The notes under the pieces are model-generated. The model was not told where the DNA came from, did no database searches, and saw only the letters and a list, made by a program, of their open reading frames with translations. From an uncultured Clostridium sp. (GTDB taxonomy: Bacteria; Bacillota; Clostridia; TANB77; CAG-508), in assembly GCA_947651825.1 (NCBI GenBank), contig CANTAQ010000003.1:28689-92688 (forward strand): a stretch of 64,000 bases of DNA, read 5' to 3'. The translations under genes were made by a program, and so were the position numbers. Position 1 is the first letter of the stretch. Each line of letters starts with the position of its first letter. Shown piece after piece: positions 18,547 through 28,297 of this stretch.

Positions 18547-20877
18547 TTATTTGTTATTGTTATTTAAGTTTACACTGATTGCATCTTCGTTATCAAAGAA
18601 GTAAGAAGAATCAGTAGAATCTGTTTGAATTGGATCAACTTCTTCATCACCAGAGGTATCGAAATTTACATTTTTTGGATTAAATCTATTTGATTTAACT
18701 TTTTTTGTATCTTCTTCTATAATACCATAATTGAATTTATCAAATTTATAAGTTTTACTCTTATGAGGTTCTTTATATTTACTTTCTAAGAAATCTACAG
18801 CTCCATAGTTAACAAGATTTTTACCTTTTTTATCTTTAACTTTGTAAATACAGTTTTTGAATTTTAAACCTTGGATTTTTGCTACTTTCATTGTGTCTTT
18901 CCAATCCCATTTTACTCCACCTAAAGAATCTGTGTAAACTCCATCTTTCATATTGTATGAAGGCGAAATAGTCCATTCTCTTCTTTGACAGAATTCTCTT
19001 TCCCACCAAGAGTATTCATCAGGTAAACAGTTACCAAAAGAAAGTTTACTTGGACAGTTATTTGATAATGCTTGAAATAATGCACCATGTTCTCCACCAA
19101 GACTCGCTAAGCTAGGAACTGCAAATATTGTACCAACCTTAAATTTTCTAAACATTGTGAAGATATCTGTAAGTAGAGGAGTAGCATATTTATCAAATTC
19201 ATCTACATATAAGAAATATGGTGTTCTAGTTTTTTCATTTCCAGGACGTCCTTCAACAAAACACATAAATAAACTTAAGAAGAAACGACCAAATCCTGAG
19301 TGAGGAGTTCCACCTATATCAGCAAGTCTAGTACAAGCAAAAACTACTTCACCATCAGCTAAGACTTTATTAAAGTCTAAATTATTTTGTCTTTTACAAA
19401 TAATGTCTCTAACTGATGCTGCTCTTAATAATTCTTCAAGCTGAGCTGTTGCAAAGTGTGTATATCTTTGCATATCTTGTCTGCCTGTAGAACTTTTATA
19501 AAAATGTTGTTCAAAATAAGCAATTTGAAATTCATATTGTTTTGCTAAATCTGGTTCAGTTTTTAAATCTTCACATAATTCTTCAACTAAATCAAAATTT
19601 GTTAAGCAATGTAATAAATCTTCTAGTGTTGGTAAATCTCCATTGTGACGTCTTGGATACATTTCACCTAAGAAGATACATATATTTTGTAGAGCTTGAT
19701 ATGCTAAATCTTTCATATATGCAAGTTCAGCTGTTGCACTACCTGCATCATATAATCCTTCAACTACAAGAGAAATAATTAAACCTGCAAGAGTAGGGGA
19801 TGGCAATATGAATGGATTTAAACCAGGTGAATTTGGATCCAAAGGATCTATTAAATGATATGGTATATTGTAATTTTTAGCAATTTGTGTAAGAACTGAT
19901 AATTGAGCAGGATCTGGAGAAATAGTTGTTATACCAAACTTCTTATATACAATCTTTCCATCAGGAGTTGTTTCATAAATTAAATTTTTCATATATGCTT
20001 TAAAAGCTTTAATTCTGCCTTCTACAGGAGCAAGCATATCTAAAGAGAAATTCTCATTTATATATTTTTGATTATATGGGCAATCAAGAATAGCAAGTCC
20101 ATTTTTTAAAGCGTTATATCCCATCTCCTTAGAAGCTTCTTTAAAGAAATGAATTCTCTCTAAGTCTCTAGCAATCATTGGCTCTATAACCATTGCTGTT
20201 TTACCTGTGCCAGAAGGACCAACAATTAAAGTTGATTCAAATCTTCTTTTTTCTAATATTTTAACTGGTTTACCAGTTGATCTATCATTACATAATGAAA
20301 CTTCAAAACTATAAGGTCCAGAATTTTCTGGAGTTACTGTAAGATCAAGTCCTGTAAAGTCCAAAATAGAATCTTGAATTGGGTTTGGAAATACTGGATC
20401 ATGGATTATTTTAGCCAACCAGAAAAATAGTTTGTAAAATGTCATTAAAACAATGTAAAGAGCTATGGATGTGAATGCTGGTTTTGCTAAATGAGAAAAA
20501 TTATTAAATACTCCTTCTGAATTAGGAAGATTTAAAACAAGAATCCAACCTAATCTATTAACCCACTGGATTACCATAGATATTCCGATTATATAAAATG
20601 CAACCCAAAATACATCAAAAAATGACTTCTTCAAGTTATCAGATTTTGAAAATTTTGAGGGGATAGCACATACATAAGCAAACACTGGGCAAGCAAGAGC
20701 AAATGTGTACATAACAGGCCCCCAATAATTAACACACATACCAGTAAAACAAATGAATAAAATTTCAACAACTCTATCAATAATAAAGTACGCTGTAAAT
20801 AATGTTAATATGTATGTAACAAATGTATTTCTATCAGTTTTCAAATATTTTAAAAATTTATCAAATGGTTTTAACAC
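18547..20877 (-). CDS. VirD4/TraG-like membrane ATPase (type IV coupling protein family)
   Basis: 776 residues. Three or four membrane segments lie in the first 170 residues. Walker A VGPSGTGKTAM is near residue 225, and Walker B YFLYVDEFDKYA is followed by the TraM-recognition-like region RKFKVGTIFAVPSLASLG. Coupling proteins of this kind deliver DNA or protein substrates to a secretion channel. No relaxase or mating-pair genes are adjacent, so this is a stand-alone chromosomal copy. GTG at 20877 is preferred because GGAGGA lies seven bases before it; an in-frame TTG at 20892 overlaps that site. The C-terminal 100 residues are charged and low complexity. Confidence 0.8.
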   Translation of the reverse strand: MLKPFDKFLKYLKTDRNTFVTYILTLFTAYFIIDRVVEILFICFTGMCVNYWGPVMYTFALACPVFAYVCAIPSKFSKSDNLKKSFFDVFWVAFYIIGISMVIQWVNRLGWILVLNLPNSEGVFNNFSHLAKPAFTSIALYIVLMTFYKLFFWLAKIIHDPVFPNPIQDSILDFTGLDLTVTPENSGPYSFEVSLCNDRSTGKPVKILEKRRFESTLIVGPSGTGKTAMVIEPMIARDLERIHFFKEASKEMGYNALKNGLAILDCPYNQKYINENFSLDMLAPVEGRIKAFKAYMKNLIYETTPDGKIVYKKFGITTISPDPAQLSVLTQIAKNYNIPYHLIDPLDPNSPGLNPFILPSPTLAGLIISLVVEGLYDAGSATAELAYMKDLAYQALQNICIFLGEMYPRRHNGDLPTLEDLLHCLTNFDLVEELCEDLKTEPDLAKQYEFQIAYFEQHFYKSSTGRQDMQRYTHFATAQLEELLRAASVRDIICKRQNNLDFNKVLADGEVVFACTRLADIGGTPHSGFGRFFLSLFMCFVEGRPGNEKTRTPYFLYVDEFDKYATPLLTDIFTMFRKFKVGTIFAVPSLASLGGEHGALFQALSNNCPSKLSFGNCLPDEYSWWEREFCQRREWTISPSYNMKDGVYTDSLGGVKWDWKDTMKVAKIQGLKFKNCIYKVKDKKGKNLVNYGAVDFLESKYKEPHKSKTYKFDKFNYGIIEEDTKKVKSNRFNPKNVNFDTSGDEEVDPIQTDSTDSSYFFDNEDAISVNLNNNNK

Positions 20878-20892
20878 TTTAGTTTCCTCCAA

Positions 20893-21249
20893 TAATTAAA
20901 CATTTATTTTGTTTGACAAATAAATATATTCATACATATATATTATCTTATAAAATCGCAAAAAATACAAGAGTTTTTGCGAAATTTGTACCAAAAAATG
21001 GAGAAAAAGTAAGTAGAATAACTAGTTTAGAACAAGCAGATAATAATAAAATCAAAATTAAATATTTTAAAAAGTGTCTATAACCATATTATTTTAACAA
21101 AAATATTATTAAAAATAGAAAAAAGCTTGAAATAAATAAAAAAGTATAGTAAAATAATATAGGTTAAAAATACCTTTTACTTAGCTTAACAGAGATATCC
21201 GGCTTTAAGTTCAGTTCAAGGCAAATTAAGGAAAAAGGAGGAAAGTAAG
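20893..21249. promoter_or_regulatory. Divergent intergenic region and rpsO leader
   Basis: 357 bases without a gene, strongly AT-rich. It must hold the promoters of the VirD4-like gene (minus) and rpsO (plus). A TTGAAA at about 21127 and a TATAGT-like box near 21148 may serve rpsO. The last 75 bases before rpsO form a GC-richer leader (tatccggctttaag) that could be the S15 autoregulatory site; I cannot confirm a fold. Confidence 0.4.
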
Positions 21250-21513
21250 ATGACAAAGGAAAGAAAACAAGAAATAATTAAAACTTTTGGAAGAGATGAA
21301 AAAGACACAGGATCATCAGAAGTACAAATCGCTCTTTTAACAGAAAGAATTAATGAATTAACAGAACACTTAAAAGTTCATAAAAAAGATAACCATTCAA
21401 GACGTGGACTTTTACAAATGGTTGGTAAGAGAAGAAACTTATTAAACTACTTATCAACAAATGACTTACCTAAATATAGAGAAGTTGTTGAAAAATTAAA
21501 TTTAAGAAAATAG
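21250..21513 (+). CDS. rpsO: 30S ribosomal protein S15
   Basis: Binds 16S rRNA early in 30S assembly. It has 87 residues, near the usual 88-89, with the signature [24 protein letters not shown]. Strong AAAGGAGG site. It is followed by a terminator and then pnp, the usual order. Confidence 0.97.
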   Translation: MTKERKQEIIKTFGRDEKDTGSSEVQIALLTERINELTEHLKVHKKDNHSRRGLLQMVGKRRNLLNYLSTNDLPKYREVVEKLNLRK

Positions 21514-21521
21514 TAACAGTA

Positions 21522-21543
21522 AAGGCGGAGTTTTTTCCGCCTT
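21522..21543 (+). terminator. rpsO terminator
   Basis: aaggcgg / ccgcctt hairpin with a T-rich loop. The 3' T-run is short, so read-through into pnp is possible. Confidence 0.7.
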
Positions 21544-21713
21544 ATTGTGCATTAAGATTAAATTTAAGTAAAAACATTAGTTAATAAATATAATTTATTA
21601 TGAAAGGTAGCTTGTAAAATGTATTTTTAAGGATAAAATACATCTTAGAGGTTACATTCATAAAAAGAATATTATTAGCTAATAGAAAAAGAAAAATTAA
21701 GGAGGAAAATTAT

Positions 21714-23825
21714 ATGTTTAAAACATATTCAATGGAATTAGCAGGAAGAACTTTAACAGTAGAAACAGGAAAGCTAGCAGAACTAGCAAATGGAAGCGTA
21801 TTAGTAAGATATGGAGATACAGTAGTAATGGTAAATGTAGTGGCATCAAAGGAACCAAGAGAAGGAATAGACTTTTTTCCATTATCAGTAGATTATGAAG
21901 AAAAAATGTACGCAGCAGGAAAAATACCAGGAGGATTTACAAGAAGGGAAGGAAAAGCTGCAGATAAAGCAATATTAGTATCAAGAGCCATAGATAGACC
22001 AATAAGACCATTATTTCCAAAAGATTTTAGAAATGATGTTGTAGTTACAGCAACAGTATTATCAGTAGAAATAGACAATTCACCAGAAGTATGTGCAATG
22101 ATAGGAACATCTTTAGCACTTTCAATATCAGATATACCATTTGGAGGACCAACAGCAGCAGTAAAAGTAGGATATGTAGATGGTGAATTTGTAATTAATC
22201 CAACACTAGAACAAAGAAGTAAAACAGAATTAGACTTATTAGTTGCAGGAACTATGGACAAGATAGCAATGATAGAAGCAGGAGCAAAGGAATTACCAGA
22301 TGACAAAATGTTAGAAGCAATAAAAACAGGGCATATTGAAATTAAAAAAATATGTGAATTTATATCAAAAATAAAAGAAGAAATAGGAAAACCAAAATTT
22401 GAATATAAATCATTTGAAGTAGATCATGATATATATGAAGAAATAGAAACAAATTTCTATGATAGAATGTACAAAGATGTACAAGCACAAGACAAAGAAA
22501 CAAGAGACAGCAATATGGATAAATTAGCAGAAGATGTTAAAGCATATTTTGTAGAAAAATATGGAGAAGAAAGAGCAGAAGAAGTAAAAACAGATATAGC
22601 AGATAGTTTATATAAATTAGAGAAAAAATCTGTAAGAGCCATGATATTAAATGAACATAAAAGACCAGATGGAAGACAAATAGATGAAATAAGACCACTT
22701 TCATGTGAAGTAGGAATATTACCAAGAACACATGGAAGCGCAGTTTTCACAAGAGGACAAACACAAGTAATGTCAATTGCAACTTTAGGAATGTCATCAG
22801 ATGAACAAATGCTAGATGGATTAGATGAAGAAAAAGCAAAAAGATATATTCATCAATATAATTTTCCAGGATATAGTGTTGGAGAAGCAAAACCAGTAAG
22901 AGGACCAGGAAGAAGAGAAATAGGACATGGTGCATTAGCAGAAAGAGCATTAGTTCCAGTAATACCAAGTGAAGAAGAATTCCCATATACAATAAGAGTT
23001 GTATCAGAAGTATTAAGCTCAAATGGTTCAACCTCACAAGCAAGTATATGTGGAAGCACATTAGCATTAATGGATGCTGGTGTTCCAATCAAAAACCCAG
23101 TAGCAGGAATTTCAACAGGACTAGTAACAGATGCTGAAAATTCAGATAACTATATAATGCTTACAGATATTCAAGGATTAGAAGATTTCTTTGGAGATAT
23201 GGACTTCAAAGTTGGTGGGACAAAAAACGGAATAACAGCAATACAAGTAGATATAAAAGTAGATGGATTATCATATAAAATAATAGAAGAAGCATTTGCA
23301 AGAACAAAAAAGGCAAGACAATATATATTAGATGAAATAATGCTAAAACAAATTGAAAAACCAAGAGAAGAAGTATCAAAATATGCACCAAAAATCTTGA
23401 CAATGAATATTAAAACAGATAAAATAAAAGATGTAATAGGAACAGGTGGAAAAGTAATTAACAAAATAATAGAAGAAACTGGTGTAAAAATAGATATTTC
23501 AGAAGATGGAAAAGTAGTAGTTTATTCTATAGACAAAGACCAAGCACAAAAAGCATTAGATAAAATTGAAATGATAGTAAGAGAAATTGAAGTTGGAGAG
23601 TATTATGATGGTATAGTTACAAAGATAATGCCATTTGGAGCTTTTATTGATATTGGTGGAGGAAAAGAAGGATTACTTCATATTTCTAAAATATCAAAAG
23701 AGAGAGTTGAAAAAGTAGAAGATGTGTTATCAGTTGGAGATAGAATAATTGTAAAAGTATTAGATATAGATCATCAAGGTAAAATTAGTCTTAAGAAGAT
23801 TGGAGAACAAGAGACAAATAGTTAA
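21714..23825 (+). CDS. pnp: Polyribonucleotide nucleotidyltransferase (PNPase)
   Basis: Phosphorolytic 3'-5' RNA degradation in the degradosome. It has 703 residues: two RNase PH domains (about 1-140 and 320-540, FTRGQTQVMS), a linking alpha domain, a KH domain (KDVIGTGGKVINKI, near 570) and a C-terminal S1 domain (YDGIVTKIMPFGAFIDIGGGKEG, read in parts, near 625-700). AAGGAGG precedes ATG by seven bases. RNase Y, encoded at 52430, is its usual functional partner. Confidence 0.97.
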   Translation: MFKTYSMELAGRTLTVETGKLAELANGSVLVRYGDTVVMVNVVASKEPREGIDFFPLSVDYEEKMYAAGKIPGGFTRREGKAADKAILVSRAIDRPIRPLFPKDFRNDVVVTATVLSVEIDNSPEVCAMIGTSLALSISDIPFGGPTAAVKVGYVDGEFVINPTLEQRSKTELDLLVAGTMDKIAMIEAGAKELPDDKMLEAIKTGHIEIKKICEFISKIKEEIGKPKFEYKSFEVDHDIYEEIETNFYDRMYKDVQAQDKETRDSNMDKLAEDVKAYFVEKYGEERAEEVKTDIADSLYKLEKKSVRAMILNEHKRPDGRQIDEIRPLSCEVGILPRTHGSAVFTRGQTQVMSIATLGMSSDEQMLDGLDEEKAKRYIHQYNFPGYSVGEAKPVRGPGRREIGHGALAERALVPVIPSEEEFPYTIRVVSEVLSSNGSTSQASICGSTLALMDAGVPIKNPVAGISTGLVTDAENSDNYIMLTDIQGLEDFFGDMDFKVGGTKNGITAIQVDIKVDGLSYKIIEEAFARTKKARQYILDEIMLKQIEKPREEVSKYAPKILTMNIKTDKIKDVIGTGGKVINKIIEETGVKIDISEDGKVVVYSIDKDQAQKALDKIEMIVREIEVGEYYDGIVTKIMPFGAFIDIGGGKEGLLHISKISKERVEKVEDVLSVGDRIIVKVLDIDHQGKISLKKIGEQETNS

Positions 23826-23849
23826 AAAATAAAAATAGGAGGAATTGTA

Positions 23850-24377
23850 ATGAATGTAACAATTTTAGGTAAAGATTTAAAAGCTACAGAGGCAATAAAA
23901 GATTATGTAGATAAAAAGGTAGAAAGATTAGTAAAATATTTTGGAGAAGATTTTGATGTATCTGTTACAATTAGAACAGAAAGAAATGAGCAAATAGCAG
24001 AAATGACAATTAAAGCAAAATCAGAAGTTTTTAGAGCAGTAACAGCACATAATGATTTATATGCATCAATAGATAAAAATGTGGATATAGTAGAAGGTCA
24101 AGTTAGAAAAATGAAAACAAAAAAAGAAAGAAGCAATAGAGATGATACTGTAAAGAACTTACCTGTAGATGTCCAGGAAGTAGAAGTAGAAAATGAAATA
24201 ATAAAAACATTATATTATGATTTAAAACCAATAACACCAGAAGATGCAATCTTAAAGTTACAAGAAAAACCATCAGATAGATTTATTACATTTATTAATT
24301 CAGATACAAATAAAGTAAATGTGTTATTCAAATTAAAGGATAATAAGAATTTTGGTATAGTTGAACCAGACGTATAA
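23850..24377 (+). CDS. hpf: Ribosome hibernation promoting factor, long form
   Basis: Dimerises 70S ribosomes into inactive 100S particles in stationary phase. It has 175 residues: an N-terminal HPF/YfiA domain (about 1-100) and the C-terminal dimerisation domain (about 120-175, KPITPEDAILKLQEK and FITFINSDTNKVNV) that defines the long form found in Firmicutes. AGGAGG site; follows pnp by 24 bases. Confidence 0.94.
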   Translation: MNVTILGKDLKATEAIKDYVDKKVERLVKYFGEDFDVSVTIRTERNEQIAEMTIKAKSEVFRAVTAHNDLYASIDKNVDIVEGQVRKMKTKKERSNRDDTVKNLPVDVQEVEVENEIIKTLYYDLKPITPEDAILKLQEKPSDRFITFINSDTNKVNVLFKLKDNKNFGIVEPDV

Positions 24378-24500
24378 AAAACGAAGAATAAACTTTGTCT
24401 TGCGTTATTAAATCGAAGATAAAAATCCTTGCTGTACAAAAGTACAACTCGGGTTTTACTTCGATTTGCCTAGCAATACTCGTTTCTTTTTCGTTTTTTA
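24376..24500. repeat. Long imperfect hairpin between hpf and rpiA
   Basis: Outer arms aaaaaacgaa / ttcgtttttt, middle arms aaatcgaagataaaa / ttttacttcgattt and an inner gtac / gtac pair nest into one stem of about 120 bases. It may terminate hpf transcription or be a stable leader RNA for rpiA. The stretch 24501-24573 holds only the rpiA ribosome site. Confidence 0.6.
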
Positions 24501-24573
24501 TTTAACAGAAATGTAGAGGAGGACTTGGCTCGTACATTTTTCGAATGATTAAAATTTAAACGGAGGTATTTTT

Positions 24574-25269
24574 ATGAATTGGAATGAAAATATTGTACAA
24601 AAATTAGAATGGAATGCTGAAATAAGTAATCTAGAAGAAAAACAAAAAGTTGCAGAAAAAGTTGCTAGTATAGCAAATGATGGGGATACAATAGGTGTAG
24701 GTTCTGGTTCAACATCATTTTTAGCAATACAAGTGATAGCTAAAAGAATGAAAGAGGAGAACCTAAAAATAAGGGCAATTCCTACATCAAAAGAAATAGC
24801 AATGGTATGCAATTATTTGAAAATACCAGTTGTAAGTTTAATGGAAGCAAAACCAGATTGGTGTTTTGATGGTGCAGATGAGGTTACTCCAGAAAAATGG
24901 CTAGTAAAAGGAAGAGGAGCAGCAATGTTCAAAGAAAAACTAGTAATATCAAATTCTAAAAAAGCATACATATTAGTAGATAACAGTAAATTTGTACAAA
25001 AACCATGTGAAAAATTTCCAATTCCAATAGAAGTATTTCCAGACAGTTTATATTCAGTGAAAGAAAGATTATTAGGGTTAGGCGCAATTTCAGCAGAATT
25101 ACGTTTAGCAAAGAAAAAAGATGGACCTGTAATAACAGAAAATGGAAATCTGATAGTAGATGCAAAATTTGAAAATGTGGATGAAAACTTTGAGATAAAA
25201 CTAAAAAGCATAGTAGGTGTAATCGAGACGGGCTTATTCATAGGATATAATATAGAAATAGTAAATTAA
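24574..25269 (+). CDS. rpiA: Ribose-5-phosphate isomerase A
   Basis: Interconverts ribose-5-phosphate and ribulose-5-phosphate in the pentose phosphate pathway, working with the split transketolase. It has 231 residues. GVGSGSTS near residue 44 binds phosphate; DGADEV and KGRGAAMFKEK carry the catalytic Asp, Glu and Lys. Strong GGAGG site. Confidence 0.95.
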   Translation: MNWNENIVQKLEWNAEISNLEEKQKVAEKVASIANDGDTIGVGSGSTSFLAIQVIAKRMKEENLKIRAIPTSKEIAMVCNYLKIPVVSLMEAKPDWCFDGADEVTPEKWLVKGRGAAMFKEKLVISNSKKAYILVDNSKFVQKPCEKFPIPIEVFPDSLYSVKERLLGLGAISAELRLAKKKDGPVITENGNLIVDAKFENVDENFEIKLKSIVGVIETGLFIGYNIEIVN

Positions 25270-25275
25270 AGAATA

Positions 25276-25303
25276 AAAAGGACAAAATACTTGTCCTTTT
25301 TTA
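25276..25303 (+). terminator. rpiA terminator
   Basis: aaaaaggacaa / ttgtcctttttt hairpin; also faces the convergent pseudouridine synthase gene. Confidence 0.85.
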
Positions 25304-26185
25304 ATTAGGAGTTATTAAATTTTCAAAATCTGAAGGAAGTGGAGCTAAAAACTCTAAATTATTTTTGCTAATAGGATGAATGAATTTAATCTTACATGCA
25401 TGTAAAGCTTGTCTATTAATTAAAGGAGAAATACTTCCATACAATGTATCACTCAGAAGAGGGTGACCAACATATGCCATATGAACACGTATTTGATGAG
25501 TTTTACCAGTTTCTAATAAGCATTTTATAATAGAATAGTTGTCAGAAGTATTCAACACTTCATAATGAGTGATTGCATTATCACCATTTTCATTAACACA
25601 TCTTTCGATAATACTATTTGATTTTCTACTAATTGGAGCCTTAATAGTTCCAGACAAATTTTCAAAAATCCCATCACAAATAGCAATATATTCTTTTATG
25701 AATTGCTTAGATTTCATTTGTCTTACCAAACACTCTTGAACATATTCATTTTTAGCAAAAACGACTAAGCCAGAAGTATCTTTATCAATTCTATTTACAG
25801 GTCTGATTATTTTTTGTAGACCGATTTTGTCAAAATAAAATTTAACACCATTAGATAAACTATCTTCAAAATGCTCCATTGAAGGGTGAACAGGAATACC
25901 AGATGCTTTATTTAATATAATTAAAGCATCATCTTCATAAATAATATCTAAATTCATTTTAGTAGGAACGATATTTGAATTATCTTCAATAAAATCAATA
26001 AGAACAGATACAATATCATTATGATGTAAAGTAGCATTTACAGCGACAGGTAAATTATTTATATATAGTTTTTTGTTGTGTTTTAACTTGACTAACAATC
26101 TATCAGAAATCTCAAAGTGATTTTTAAGTAAATCTTTTAAATTAATATAATTATCAGTTTTTTTTATAATATATTCTAATTTCAT
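25301..26185 (-). CDS. RluA/RluD-family pseudouridine synthase (second paralogue)
   Basis: 294 residues. An N-terminal S4-like region (ISDRLLVKLKHNKKLYIN, about 28-45) precedes the catalytic domain with VNRIDKDTSGLVVFAKN, where the motif aspartate is intact, and the C-terminal box ETGKTHQIRVHMAYVGHPL. It targets 23S rRNA or tRNA; the exact site cannot be told. It has no in-frame CGG, unlike rluD. Downstream of asnS on the same strand. Confidence 0.85.
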   Translation of the reverse strand: MKLEYIIKKTDNYINLKDLLKNHFEISDRLLVKLKHNKKLYINNLPVAVNATLHHNDIVSVLIDFIEDNSNIVPTKMNLDIIYEDDALIILNKASGIPVHPSMEHFEDSLSNGVKFYFDKIGLQKIIRPVNRIDKDTSGLVVFAKNEYVQECLVRQMKSKQFIKEYIAICDGIFENLSGTIKAPISRKSNSIIERCVNENGDNAITHYEVLNTSDNYSIIKCLLETGKTHQIRVHMAYVGHPLLSDTLYGSISPLINRQALHACKIKFIHPISKNNLEFLAPLPSDFENLITPN

Positions 26186-26210
26186 AATTCACCTCATTTA
26201 TAAAATGTAG

Positions 26211-26232
26211 GGGTCGCTGTTTTCAGCGACCC
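26211..26232 (-). terminator. Hairpin between asnS and the pseudouridine synthase gene
   Basis: gggtcgctg / cagcgaccc with a 4-base loop, the most GC-rich stem nearby. There is no T-run, so it could be an attenuator or processing site. Confidence 0.55.
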
Positions 26233-26246
26233 AATGGTAAAAAACT

Positions 26247-27629
26247 TTAAAATTCACAATTTTTTGGAGTTCTTGAGAATGGAATAACATCACGAATATT
26301 TTGCATACCAGTTAAGTACATCATCATTCTCTCAAAACCAAGACCAAAGCCAGCATGTCTAACACTTCCATATTTTCTTAAATCTAAGTACCACCAATAA
26401 TCTTTTTCATTCATTCCATTTTCTTTTATCTTATTTTGTAAAACTTCTAAATTATCTTCTCTTTGGCTACCACCAATTATTTCTCCGATACCAGGGGCAA
26501 GAAGGTCAGCGGCTGCAACTGTTTTTCCATCTGGATTAAGTTTCATATAGAAAGCCTTAATTTCAGCAGGGTAATCTGTAACAAATACAGGTTTTTTAAA
26601 TAAAACTTCACACAAGTATCTTTCATGTTCAGTTTGTAAATCAGATCCCCAATGAACTTTAAATTCAAAATTATCGTTATTTTTTTCTAATTCCTTAATG
26701 GCATCTGTATAAGTAATTCTTACAAAATCAGAGTTTACAACATTGTTTAGTTTTTCTAATAATCCCTTATCTATGAAATTATTGAAAAATTCCATTTCTT
26801 CAGGGCAATTTTCTAGAACATAATTAATAATATATTTAACCATATCTTCAGCCAAGTCCATATCATCACTTAAATCAGCAAAACAGATTTCTGGCTCAAT
26901 CATCCAAAATTCAGAAGCATGTTTTACAGTGTTAGAGTTTTCTGATCTAAAAGTAGGTCCAAATGTGTAAACATTTTTAAAAGCAAATGCATATGTTTCA
27001 ACATTTAATTGTCCACTTACAGTAAGGTGAGCAGGTTTTCCAAAGAAATCTTTAGAATAATCAATTTTACCATCTTCAGTTTTTGGTAAATCAGTTATAT
27101 CTAAAGTAGAAACATTAAACATTTCTCCAGCACCTTCACAATCACTAGAAGTAATTATTGGAGTATGAACATATACGAAGTTTCTTTCTTGGAAAAATTT
27201 GTGAATAGCATAAGAAAGAACAGAACGAACTCTAAAAACAGCGTTAAAAGTATTTGTTCTAGGTCTTAAATGAGCGATAGTTCTTAAATATTCAAAAGTA
27301 TGTCTTTTCTTTTGAAGAGGATAATCTAAATCAGACAAAAACTCTGTTTCAATTTCCTTTGCTTTGATTTCAAAAGGTTGTTTAGCATTAGGTGTTTCAA
27401 CAAGAATTCCAGAAACTTTAATTGAAGAGCTAAGAGGCAATTTGCAAACATCAGCAAAATTACTTAAAGAGTTTTCAAAAACAACCTGAACATTTTTGAA
27501 AAAGCTACCATCATTGATTTCTAAAAAACCAAATGTCTTAGAATCCCTTACAGTTTTAACCCAACCTTCTAAAACAATTTCCTTTCCTGCAAAATTTTTA
27601 ACATTTTTATATAATTCTCTAATTTCCAT
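26247..27629 (-). CDS. asnS: Asparaginyl-tRNA synthetase
   Basis: Charges tRNA-Asn. It has 460 residues: an N-terminal OB-fold anticodon-binding domain (about 1-120), then a class IIb catalytic core with [10 protein letters not shown] (motif 2) and [16 protein letters not shown] (motif 3). ATG at 27629 follows GGAGG by 6-7 bases; longer readings of the frame to 27683 would place that ribosome site inside the gene. A small gagc/gctc hairpin lies just before the ribosome site, as also seen before the gene ending at 60052. Confidence 0.95.
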   Translation of the reverse strand: MEIRELYKNVKNFAGKEIVLEGWVKTVRDSKTFGFLEINDGSFFKNVQVVFENSLSNFADVCKLPLSSSIKVSGILVETPNAKQPFEIKAKEIETEFLSDLDYPLQKKRHTFEYLRTIAHLRPRTNTFNAVFRVRSVLSYAIHKFFQERNFVYVHTPIITSSDCEGAGEMFNVSTLDITDLPKTEDGKIDYSKDFFGKPAHLTVSGQLNVETYAFAFKNVYTFGPTFRSENSNTVKHASEFWMIEPEICFADLSDDMDLAEDMVKYIINYVLENCPEEMEFFNNFIDKGLLEKLNNVVNSDFVRITYTDAIKELEKNNDNFEFKVHWGSDLQTEHERYLCEVLFKKPVFVTDYPAEIKAFYMKLNPDGKTVAAADLLAPGIGEIIGGSQREDNLEVLQNKIKENGMNEKDYWWYLDLRKYGSVRHAGFGLGFERMMMYLTGMQNIRDVIPFSRTPKNCEF

Positions 27630-27811
27630 AAAAACCTCCATCTGAGCCGAAAAAGCTCTAAAATACAGCAATAAATATATCATAAATTTCTTTAAATTAC
27701 AATAGTTTGTGAGGCATAAAACAGCTATAAAAATGAATTAATATTTAAATAGTTAAAAAAATGAAACTTTTTAATGACTTATATGGTATTATAGATAAAG
27801 GTGATTAAAAA

Positions 27812-28297
27812 ATGGTATATACAAATAAAAATGATTATCTGGAAAAAATGATAGAAAAATATTCGAATATGGTCTATAGACTAGCAATGGCAAGAACAGG
27901 AAATATTGAAAATAGTGAAGATGTGTATCAAGAAGTATTCCTGAGGCTAGCAAAGAAATTGCCAGAATTTAAGAGTGAAGAACATGAAAAAGCATGGTTA
28001 ATAAAAGTGACAATTAACTGTAGTAAAAACTTATTGAATTCATCTTTTCTAAGACGTAGAGCAGATATAGACGAAAATATAAGTTTTGAAACCCAGGAAA
28101 GACATGATATTTATTATGCTGTTCAAAAATTGTCATCACATTATAAAACAGTTATACATTTGTATTATTATGAAAGCTATAGCATAAAAGAAATTAGTAA
28201 AATATTACATACAAATGAAAATACAATAAAAACAAGATTATCTAGAGCAAGAAAAGAATTAGAAAAAATTATACAAGGAGGGATTAGTAATGAGTAA
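27812..28297 (+). CDS. ECF-type RNA polymerase sigma factor
   Basis: 161 residues. Region 2 (SNMVYRLAMARTGNIENSEDVYQEVFLRL, read in parts, about 17-46) and region 4 helix-turn-helix (YYESYSIKEISKILHTNENTIKTRLSRAR, in parts) are present with no region 3, typical of extracytoplasmic-function sigmas. It overlaps the downstream beta-propeller gene by eight bases. That neighbour has a short cytoplasmic N-terminus and one membrane segment, so it may be the regulator of this sigma. Confidence 0.9.
   Translation: MVYTNKNDYLEKMIEKYSNMVYRLAMARTGNIENSEDVYQEVFLRLAKKLPEFKSEEHEKAWLIKVTINCSKNLLNSSFLRRRADIDENISFETQERHDIYYAVQKLSSHYKTVIHLYYYESYSIKEISKILHTNENTIKTRLSRARKELEKIIQGGISNE

Noticed and set aside
18547..20877. 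Second mobile element around the VirD4-like gene
   Set aside because: No integrase, repeats, relaxase or gene disruption flank it, and base composition matches the chromosome.
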